Part shown: in pieces, positions 7,138-12,912 of the stretch
Position numbering within the stretch: the first letter of the stretch is position 1
Layout of the letters: every line of letters starts with the position of its first letter
NCBI GenBank assembly: GCA_017538865.1
Contig: JAFYIA010000003.1
Span: forward strand, 1 to 13,329
From: Aeriscardovia sp.
GTDB taxonomy: Bacteria; Actinomycetota; Actinomycetes; Actinomycetales; Bifidobacteriaceae
Reading direction: 5' to 3'
Length of the DNA: 13,329 nucleotides
Translations under genes and position numbers: made by a program
Notes under the pieces: model-generated
What the model was told of the DNA's origin: nothing
The model's input: only the letters and a program-made list of their open reading frames with translations
Database searches by the model: none

Positions 7138-7606
7138 TATCCTCTTCCCCTTCCCCTTCGTCGTCCTCTTCCTCTATGACATCGTCCTCTTCCTCGCCGT
7201 AGGGCTCCTCGGCTTCCGCGGCCTCGTCCTCTTCCCCGTCTATGTCGTCGTCCTCTTCCTCGCCTTCGCCCATGAGGTCGGTTGCAGACAGGGAAATGGA
7301 ATCGCTCATAACCTTGGAGCGCGACTGCGAGCTCACGCTGTCTTCGGAGCCTAGCTTGCCCTCTATGAGGTCCTTGTTTATCTCCCTGAAGGCTATGCTG
7401 AGGGGCTGCTCGTTGTTGGCGTAGGGGGTGAGCGGCCCCACCTCTTGGATGTTCCCTTCCTTGAGCTGTATGAAGTAGTTGTTGATTTGCTTGGCCCTTT
7501 TGGCCCCGAATATCAGCAGGGCGTACTTCGAGTCGGCATGCTCCATGAGCTCATGGAGCGGCGGGTTGGTGAGCCCTTCAGGTTTGGGGGAGGTTCCAAG
7601 TGTCAT
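7127..7606 (-). CDS. rpoZ: RNA polymerase omega subunit with a long acidic C-terminal tail
   Basis: Omega binds the beta' subunit and helps assemble and stabilise RNA polymerase. Residues about 10-85 are a clear actinobacterial omega core: GLTNPPLHELMEHADSKYAL, GAKRAKQIN, VGPLTPY and QPLSIAFREINKDLIEG. The protein is 159 residues, against roughly 85-110 usually. The extra part is a Ser-rich linker (about 87-110) and a tail (114-159) in which 32 of 46 residues are Asp or Glu and none is basic. The tail reads on in frame to a normal stop, and metK starts inside it, so it is not a sequencing frameshift. Similar acidic tails occur on the unrelated Firmicutes delta subunit (RpoE), where they affect nucleic-acid release; equivalence is speculation. 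A GGAAAGG ribosome-binding site lies seven bases before the ATG. gmk ends 16 bp upstream. Confidence 0.93.
   Translation of the reverse strand: MTLGTSPKPEGLTNPPLHELMEHADSKYALLIFGAKRAKQINNYFIQLKEGNIQEVGPLTPYANNEQPLSIAFREINKDLIEGKLGSEDSVSSQSRSKVMSDSISLSATDLMGEGEEEDDDIDGEEDEAAEAEEPYGEEEDDVIEEEDDEGEGEEDIDE
7141..7150 (-). promoter_or_regulatory. metK ribosome-binding stretch inside rpoZ
   Basis: GGGGAAGAGG on the - strand ends three bases before the TTG start at 7137. It consists of rpoZ codons for the Glu/Asp tail, so the same bases encode acidic residues and probably recruit ribosomes to metK. Confidence 0.5.
7161..7261 (-). repeat. Short in-frame repeats encoding the omega acidic tail
   Basis: The + strand 14-mer TCGTCCTCTTCCTC occurs at 7161, 7182 and 7248, with a one-mismatch copy at 7224. 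Offsets of 21, 42 and 24 nt are all multiples of three, so each copy encodes the same Glu/Asp block (EEEDD, or EDEAA-adjacent EED in the variant area). This suggests slippage-driven growth of a roughly 21-nt unit. Confidence 0.7.
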
Positions 7607-7622
7607 ATAAATGCCTTTCCGA

Positions 7623-8189
7623 TTAGTAAAGCTTTTTCATAAGATCCCAGAGGGCTGACGCGGCCCTGTCGACTTCGTCGTTCACAATGACGGCGTCAAA
7701 TTCGTCTTCATGGGCCATTTCCTCTTTCGCCGTCTCCAGCCTCCTGGCTTTTTGCTCCGGGCTTTCCGTCCCCCGCAGATTCAGGCGGTATACGAGGGAA
7801 TCGAAGTCCGGAGGGGAAAGAAAGACCGAAAAGACGTCTACGCCGAGGCTTTCAGCCTTCTTGGATACGCTCCGCGCCCCCTGCAGGTCGATTTCGAGGA
7901 GGGTGGGGACTTTGCGGCGTATGTGGTCCAAAACAGGCTTCAAGGGGGTCCCATAGCGCGCCATTCCGTGAACTACGGCCGTCTCCAGGAACAAGTTTTC
8001 TTTTTCCCGCCTTTCGAACTCCTCTTCGGAGATGAACCAGTAGTCGCGCCCGTCGACCTCCCCTTCCCTGGGGGGCCGGGTGGTGGCCGAGATGCTCACC
8101 CAAATTTCGGGGTGCATCTTCAAAAGGGCCCTTTCAACCGTGCCCTTCCCCACCGCCGTAGGGCCGCTAAGAACGACCAGGGGTATCAT
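7623..8189 (-). CDS. gmk: Guanylate kinase
   Basis: Gmk transfers a phosphate from ATP to GMP, giving GDP for RNA and DNA precursors and for (p)ppGpp synthesis. The 188 residues are standard. The N-terminal P-loop reads GPTAVGKGT (9-17); Thr-Ala replaces the more usual Ser-Gly, with the essential Gly-Lys-Gly retained. The GMP-binding segment SATTRPPREGEVDGRDYWF, the RYGTP motif, EIDLQGARSV and the lid Arg residues in RLNLRGTESPEQKARRLETA are all present. Its ATG overlaps the tyrS TGA by four bases (ATGA), so expression of gmk should depend on translation of tyrS. In many Actinobacteria the gene upstream of gmk encodes the integration host factor mIHF; here it is tyrS. Confidence 0.96.
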   Translation of the reverse strand: MIPLVVLSGPTAVGKGTVERALLKMHPEIWVSISATTRPPREGEVDGRDYWFISEEEFERREKENLFLETAVVHGMARYGTPLKPVLDHIRRKVPTLLEIDLQGARSVSKKAESLGVDVFSVFLSPPDFDSLVYRLNLRGTESPEQKARRLETAKEEMAHEDEFDAVIVNDEVDRAASALWDLMKKLY

Positions 8190-9433
8190 TGGCCCACTCT
8201 GGCCAGGGTGTAGTTCTTCTTCCCTTTCCGGATGACGACGAACCGGCCGCCAAAGTCGGAGGCTGGATCTACGACGGCATCGGGGGAGTCGAGGACGCGC
8301 CCGTTGACCGAGACGGCTCTGGAAGAAATATCTTCCCTGGCCTGCCTGCGGCTTTTTTCAACCCCGGTTTCTACGAGCAGGTCTACCAGGTTTACGGGCT
8401 CTTTGCTTATAGAAGCGGAAGGGGCCGAGCCGAAGGCCTCCTCAATCTCGTCTGCGCTGAGCTCGGAGATGTCCCCTTTGAAAAGGAGGGAGGAGATCTT
8501 TTCGGCCCTGTCGGCCTCCTCTTTGCCGTGGACGAAGGAGGTGACCTCGTAGGCCAGGGCTTTTTGGGCGAGCCGCAAGTTCGGCCTTTCCAAGGTGTCC
8601 TTGGCCAGCTCCTCAATCCTCTCTTTGGAAAGGAAGGTGAAGTATTTGAGGTACTTGTCAGTGTCCCTGTCGTCGGTGTTGATCCAGAACTGGTAGAAGT
8701 CGTAAGGGCTGGTCATCTTGGGATCCAGCCACACGGCCCCTCCGGAAGATTTGCCGAACTTGGTGCCGTCCGCCTTGAGGAGGAGGGGGATGGTGAACCC
8801 GAAGACTTCAGCCTTGGAATGCTTGTGGCGTATAAGGTCTATGCCGTCGGTCATGTTCCCCCACTGGTCGGCGCCCCCGATCTGCAGGGATACCCCCTCT
8901 TCTTCGAAGAGGTGCAGGAAGTCTATGGCCTGCAGGATCTGGTAGCTGAACTCCGTAAAGGAGATGCCGCCCTCTATCCTCGAAGCCACGCTCTCTTTGC
9001 TGAGCATGGCGTTGACGGAGAAGTTCTTGCCAAAATCCCTGAGGAAGTCCAAAAGGCTGAGGCGGGAGAGCCAGGAGTAGTTGTCTACAATCTTGAACTC
9101 GGGCCCGAAGATTTTCGACATCTGCGCCCTCAGGCTCTTCTTGTTGGCCTCCACCTGGTCCATGGTCTGCAGGGTCCTCTCGGTGCTCCTCCCGCTCGGG
9201 TCCCCTATGGCCCCCGTAGCGCCACCTATGAGGATTATGGGGTGGTATCCCCGGAGCTGGAACCTCTTCAGGACGATGAAGGGGATGAGGTGGCCTATGT
9301 GCAGGGAGGGCCCGGTGGGATCTGTCCCGCAGTAGAGGGTCAGCTTCCCTTTGCTGAGGGCTTCTTTAAGGCCTTCAGGATCGGTCTGCTGGTTCACCAG
9401 GCCGCGCCATTGCAAATCTTCTAGAATGTCCAT
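8186..9433 (-). CDS. tyrS: Tyrosyl-tRNA synthetase
   Basis: TyrS charges tRNA(Tyr) with tyrosine through tyrosyl-adenylate. The 415-residue class I enzyme has HIGH at 45-48 and KFGKS (the KMSKS equivalent) at 225-229. Tyrosine-pocket residues Tyr34, Asp78, Tyr164, Gln168 and Asp171 sit as in the Bacillus enzyme, and an S4 RNA-binding domain ends the protein (about 348-415; SRRQAREDISSRAVSVNGR). QIGGADQWGN, KSSGGAVWLDP and the overall length look closer to Enterococcus-type TyrS than to mycobacterial TyrS, judged from memory. An AGGCGG ribosome-binding stretch overlaps the tdc 3' end, 7 bp from its stop, and its own stop overlaps gmk. Adjacency to tyrosine decarboxylase mirrors Firmicutes tdc clusters, where tyrS lies upstream instead. 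It could be the only cellular TyrS or a second, module-specific copy. Confidence 0.96.
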   Translation of the reverse strand: MDILEDLQWRGLVNQQTDPEGLKEALSKGKLTLYCGTDPTGPSLHIGHLIPFIVLKRFQLRGYHPIILIGGATGAIGDPSGRSTERTLQTMDQVEANKKSLRAQMSKIFGPEFKIVDNYSWLSRLSLLDFLRDFGKNFSVNAMLSKESVASRIEGGISFTEFSYQILQAIDFLHLFEEEGVSLQIGGADQWGNMTDGIDLIRHKHSKAEVFGFTIPLLLKADGTKFGKSSGGAVWLDPKMTSPYDFYQFWINTDDRDTDKYLKYFTFLSKERIEELAKDTLERPNLRLAQKALAYEVTSFVHGKEEADRAEKISSLLFKGDISELSADEIEEAFGSAPSASISKEPVNLVDLLVETGVEKSRRQAREDISSRAVSVNGRVLDSPDAVVDPASDFGGRFVVIRKGKKNYTLARVGQ

Positions 9434-9440
9434 TCCGCCT

Positions 9441-11279
9441 CTACTTAGTGTTCAGGCAGGGCTTCAGCACTTCTTTGATGGCCTCGGTGAGCTTCACCTT
9501 GTAGGCGGCAAAGTCCTTCGCATCGTACATCATCAGGTTCATGGCCGACGCCCTCAGGGTGGTGAGGTGGGATCCCTCTTCCCACGGAGAGGTTATGCCA
9601 ATCTGCCTTATGAAGCCCAGGCAGCTGTCGCCGTACTCTTCGCGGGTGAAGTCGGTGTGGCTGGTGAGGATGGGCTTTAGGTAGTCCATCCCCGAATAGA
9701 TAGAGCTCTGGATGAAGAAGTTCTGGTTCAGCCTGTTCATGGCGTCCAGATCTTTGTTGCCCTCCACGTTGAACACCCAGTCGACCATGTTGAAGTCGGG
9801 GTAGTAGATGGTATGGGCCTCCACCTTTGTCCCTTCCACTTCCACTTCCAGTTCAGACATGAACTTGTAGAAGTTGCGGGCCCCCTCTATGGACCTTCCT
9901 ATAACCCTGCCGTAGCCTGTGATGTTTACGGGCAGAACCCTGTGCGTCGCCCATACCGCGGCGGCGGCAGCGCCCGCCTTGGAGCCCTCGAGGATGTAGG
10001 GCCCGATCTGGACGGGGGGGTCTATGGTCTTGTCAAAGACGTAGGAGGCGAAGTAGGAAATGGCATTCCTCATCCTCACGTCCTTTATCGCTATGCCCCC
10101 GGCGGTGTAGGGGACGTAGCCCATCTTGTGGGGATCGACCGTGACCGAGTCCACGTCCTCGAGAGCCTTAAGCGCCTCGTAGTCGTCTCTGGAAATGGTG
10201 TTGGAGGGATCCTGGAAGACGTTGTTTTGCCTCAGCTCATGCTCCAGATCGGCGTAAGGGATGACGTCGTAGTTGGAGTCGAGGATTATCGATCTGGCGT
10301 ATCCGCCGTAAGCGCAGTCTGCGTGCAAGTAGAAGTTGATCCCCTTCTTTGCAAAGCTCTTGCGAAGGGCGCAGATCTTGTCAATGTGGTCTATGGCGCC
10401 CTCTTCGGTGGTGCCTACGACCCCTACGACGCCGAGGACCGGGATCTTCTGGGTGGCGAGATCCTCTATGGTCTTTTCAAGGTCGTCTATCTTCATCCTG
10501 TAGTGCTCGTCTACGGGGATCATGATGACGTTGTCCATCCCCACCCCGGTGATGTCAGCGGCTTTCAGCCAGCTGTAGTGCTTGGTGGCCGGGATGATCC
10601 ACTTTCCGAGATCTTCAATCCTCTTCCCGCTCCTGGCCGACTTCCTCTTGACCAGGTCGAGGTCCACCTCGCTTAGGCTGGACATCAGGTCGATTATCTC
10701 CTCTGTCGGCATATTGAGGAGCTCCCAGTCGCTCTTGCCGGCTACAAGCTCAGGCTTGACCTCCTTCATTGCCAGAGGGAGGCTCTTTACGTTCCTGGCG
10801 TACCATAAGGCCTCAAGGTTGGCTATGGAGCCGTCCGCGCAGATGTGGCCCCAGCCGTTGGGGAAGCTGAAGAGCCTGGCAAAGTCCATCCCGACTTCCT
10901 CTTCCAAGAGGCTGGTGGCCGGGGAGCCTTCGTAGGACACGTTGTTTTCGTTCCAAAGCATCCCGAAGTAGTAGCCCAGCAGGGCCGGGGTGAGGGTCTC
11001 GGAATTCATATGCCCCCAGTATCTGGGAGATTCCCACGGAACGGAGTCCGCCCTCATCCTCACCGACAGCTCCTCCATAACGTCCTTGAGCTTTTGCACG
11101 GTCTTTTGGAAAGCGGGGGAAGCCTGCTCGTCTGCAGAGATGAGGGGGCGGTCCTGCGGCATGTAGTTCTGCCTCCAGCCCAGGTGTTCGTCTATCAGGC
11201 GTCCGAGCAGGGACTTGAAAAGCTCCCCGTTTTCAGACTTGCCCCCGATGAGTAAGGCGTTTACGTCGATATCCTCCAT
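9441..11279 (-). CDS. tdc: PLP-dependent tyrosine decarboxylase
   Basis: It converts tyrosine (possibly also L-DOPA or phenylalanine) to tyramine and CO2, consuming a cytoplasmic proton. The 612 residues are close to the roughly 620-residue enterococcal and lactobacillal enzymes, and long stretches agree with them from memory: GWRQNYMPQD (35-43), RYWGHMNSETL (86-96), SLPLAMKEVKPELVAGKSDW (166-185) and LGVVGVVGTTEEGA. The PLP lysine is Lys385 in DPHKMGYVPY. Asp321 (YLHADCAYGG) should contact the PLP ring nitrogen, His234 (TKHYSW) should stack on PLP, and Tyr391 is the catalytic-loop Tyr six residues after the Lys, as in L. brevis. A strong AAGGAG site six bases before the ATG lies in the last codons of the antiporter gene. 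Glutamate decarboxylase is the main alternative, but the tyrosine-type motifs, TyrS neighbour and antiporter argue against it. Confidence 0.92.
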   Translation of the reverse strand: MEDIDVNALLIGGKSENGELFKSLLGRLIDEHLGWRQNYMPQDRPLISADEQASPAFQKTVQKLKDVMEELSVRMRADSVPWESPRYWGHMNSETLTPALLGYYFGMLWNENNVSYEGSPATSLLEEEVGMDFARLFSFPNGWGHICADGSIANLEALWYARNVKSLPLAMKEVKPELVAGKSDWELLNMPTEEIIDLMSSLSEVDLDLVKRKSARSGKRIEDLGKWIIPATKHYSWLKAADITGVGMDNVIMIPVDEHYRMKIDDLEKTIEDLATQKIPVLGVVGVVGTTEEGAIDHIDKICALRKSFAKKGINFYLHADCAYGGYARSIILDSNYDVIPYADLEHELRQNNVFQDPSNTISRDDYEALKALEDVDSVTVDPHKMGYVPYTAGGIAIKDVRMRNAISYFASYVFDKTIDPPVQIGPYILEGSKAGAAAAAVWATHRVLPVNITGYGRVIGRSIEGARNFYKFMSELEVEVEGTKVEAHTIYYPDFNMVDWVFNVEGNKDLDAMNRLNQNFFIQSSIYSGMDYLKPILTSHTDFTREEYGDSCLGFIRQIGITSPWEEGSHLTTLRASAMNLMMYDAKDFAAYKVKLTEAIKEVLKPCLNTK

Positions 11280-11281
11280 TA

Positions 11282-12802
11282 TCAGCTCCTTAGTTGATCT
11301 TCAGGTTCCATCGAATCTTGGACTATGTCGCTTTCGTCACCCATCCCGCGCACCAGGCTCGGACGCAGCTGGACGGCGGGGATGACCCTGTGTTCCCTAC
11401 TGTAGTTTTGCAGGTACTTTTGCGCCGTAACAGCCCAGCGATCCCTGCGGAAGTGGTGCAAAATGAGCGGGAAGACTGCAAAGATCAGGGTGAACACTAT
11501 CATCACGACCGCGCTCGCCCTCGAGCTGGCGGCTATAGCGGTGACGGCTATAAATATCAGGCCCGACCAGAGGAATATCGCCCACATCCATGCGAGCCCG
11601 TTGCCTTTCTTTCCAATCCTGTAAGGACGCTTCAATTCCTTGGCTTCGTAGCGCAATCGTATGAAAGCTATGGCAATAAGAGTATAGACCACTACATAAA
11701 ACATGGTGGTGGTATTGGTCATGAGCATGAAGATCTGGTTGACGTCGGGAAGCGCATAGAGGAGCGCGAAGAGGGTGATGAGCCCCGCCTGGGCGATGAG
11801 GATGGGCTTGGAGACGCCCAGCTCGTTGTGCTTGTAGAAGCGCCAGGAGGAGGGAACCAGGCCCTCGTTTGCCACCTGGATCATGGTCTGGCTGGGGCCG
11901 GTGACCCATCCGGAGAGGGCCACGAGCACGCCTATAAAGCTCATGCAGCTGAACACGTTGTTAAGCCACAGCGGCCAGTGGAGTATGTCGCAGAATAGGA
12001 TGATGGGCTGGGAGATGTTTGCCAGCTGGATGTTGCTGGAGGTGACGACGTTGCCCATGAGGAAAGCAGGGATAAGGTTCATCAGCACCACGACTACGAG
12101 GGCGATCATAAGGCCCCTGGCGAAGTTCCTGGTGGAGTTCTTAATCCTGGGGATGTAGACCCCGAGGGTGGAAATACCGCAGAAGATGAAGGCTATGGAC
12201 GCCACATACTGCAGGCTCTCTCCCTGAGGGAGGAGCTCCTGCCAGTGGAAGGTGCCCAGAACCATCCCGGGCCTGATCCCCGTCTTTATCATGGCCCCGA
12301 TGCCGAGCACGAGCATGAAGACGATTGGGATGTAGATTCCCAGCCACGTGCCGATGTCCCCGCCAATCTTGGCCATATCGAACTTGAGGTTGAGGAGGGT
12401 GACGAACCAGTAGACGACGATTATGCTGCACATCACGAACCAGTGGTTGTTGCCGAGGGGTATGTTGCTTATGGTGTTGCCGAACAACGGCCCCAGAGGT
12501 GCGGCCACCATGACCATGCCCGGAAACATCTGGGCCCACAGCAGCCATGCCACGACGAATCCCCATTTATCACTTAACCCCCTGCGCACCCATCGCTGGG
12601 GTCCCCCCGCGCCAGGGAGCATGGCTCCAAGCTCTCCGCACATCAACGCCAGAGGCAGGGCGAAAAACACCACGGAGATGATCATGTATATGATCATCTG
12701 CCAACCCGTGGCAGCCAGTTGTGGGATGCTTCGCACGGAGGCTATAAGAGCCATAGCTATACCTACAAAGGTACTCAGAGAGATTTTAATCCGATCGCTC
12801 AT
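11282..12802 (-). CDS. tyrP: APC-superfamily amino-acid antiporter, probably tyrosine/tyramine exchange (GadC/TyrP type)
   Basis: This 506-residue inner-membrane protein has about 12 hydrophobic helices between residues 8 and 448. The first helices (SVRSIPQLAATGWQMIIY, then LALMCGELGAMLPGAGGPQRWV and KWGFVVAWLLW) carry the pattern of the glutamate:GABA antiporter family, which includes GadC and enterococcal TyrP. The ATG of tdc comes two bases after its stop, so the substrate is inferred from that gene: tyrosine in, tyramine out, an electrogenic exchange that with decarboxylation yields proton-motive force. About 58 hydrophilic residues follow the last helix (449-506); GadC has a C-terminal plug that closes the channel at neutral pH, and this tail might act similarly. 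It leads the proposed operon, 110 bp downstream of nusB. Its ribosome-binding site is weak (AAGAG). Local G+C is lower than in metK and priA. Confidence 0.88.
   Translation of the reverse strand: MSDRIKISLSTFVGIAMALIASVRSIPQLAATGWQMIIYMIISVVFFALPLALMCGELGAMLPGAGGPQRWVRRGLSDKWGFVVAWLLWAQMFPGMVMVAAPLGPLFGNTISNIPLGNNHWFVMCSIIVVYWFVTLLNLKFDMAKIGGDIGTWLGIYIPIVFMLVLGIGAMIKTGIRPGMVLGTFHWQELLPQGESLQYVASIAFIFCGISTLGVYIPRIKNSTRNFARGLMIALVVVVLMNLIPAFLMGNVVTSSNIQLANISQPIILFCDILHWPLWLNNVFSCMSFIGVLVALSGWVTGPSQTMIQVANEGLVPSSWRFYKHNELGVSKPILIAQAGLITLFALLYALPDVNQIFMLMTNTTTMFYVVVYTLIAIAFIRLRYEAKELKRPYRIGKKGNGLAWMWAIFLWSGLIFIAVTAIAASSRASAVVMIVFTLIFAVFPLILHHFRRDRWAVTAQKYLQNYSREHRVIPAVQLRPSLVRGMGDESDIVQDSMEPEDQLRS
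11286..11291 (-). promoter_or_regulatory. Strong tdc ribosome-binding site
   Basis: AAGGAG sits six bases before the tdc ATG, within the final codons of the antiporter gene. It is the best Shine-Dalgarno match I noticed in this - strand run, consistent with a need for much decarboxylase relative to its transporter. Confidence 0.7.
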
Positions 12803-12912
12803 TTGCTTTACTCTTTTTCTTACGTTTTCGGGAATCGGGATTTGAGGTTCGTAGGGCGCAAAAACCTCTCAGATTTTAATAATTACAGCCGCCCCCGCGC
12901 CAAAATTCTCGA
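12803..12912 (-). promoter_or_regulatory. AT-rich nusB-antiporter gap with candidate operon promoter
   Basis: This is the largest intergenic gap in the window (110 bp). On the - strand, TTGGCG at 12903-12898 and TATTAA at 12881-12876 are separated by 16 bp, a reasonable -35/-10 pair; TAAAAT at 12878-12873 is an alternative -10. The leader to the antiporter ATG would be about 65 nt. It is too short for a T-box and contains no T-box-like motif. nusB has no obvious terminator here, so read-through from nusB remains possible. Confidence 0.4.
12844..12868. repeat. Inverted repeat in the antiporter leader
   Basis: GAGGTT (12844-12849) and AACCTC (12863-12868) are perfect 6-base arms around a 13-base centre. 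They lie just downstream of the candidate -10 on the - strand. This could be an operator or a small leader hairpin that senses acid or tyrosine, but such a short repeat could also be chance. Confidence 0.3.

Larger units (their letters stand above)
2447..12802 (-). other. Proposed nine-gene transcription unit
   Basis: The order is antiporter, tdc, tyrS, gmk, rpoZ, metK, priA, HAD hydrolase, fmt. Junction distances in that order are +2, +7, -4, +16, -11, 0, +15 and +11 bp. No internal gap could hold a separate terminator and promoter outside coding sequence, so co-transcription from the promoter after nusB is likely. Internal promoters inside coding regions, for example near the end of tyrS, are not excluded and would be expected for essential genes. 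Confidence 0.6.

Noticed and set aside
7130..7270. Frameshift or misassembly explaining the omega acidic tail
   Set aside because: The frame continues with the same acidic composition to a normal stop that overlaps a proper metK start; a random frameshift would not give 32 of 46 acidic residues without a single basic one.
8189..9424. A 411-codon open frame on the + strand opposite tyrS
   Set aside because: It mirrors tyrS almost exactly, shows no recognisable domain, and is explained by GC-rich codon bias that keeps the opposite strand open. Other long antisense frames (3799-4686, 9813-10676) are rejected for the same reason.
12781..12880. Direct repeat AGATTTTAAT at 12781 and 12871
   Set aside because: One copy lies in antiporter coding sequence and the other in an AT-rich gap; ten bases in such DNA can recur by chance, and no further symmetry supports an attachment or binding site.
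12803..12912. T-box or other tyrosine riboswitch before the antiporter
   Set aside because: The gap is only 110 bp and contains no T-box-like sequence or stacked stems; only a 6-base inverted repeat is visible.
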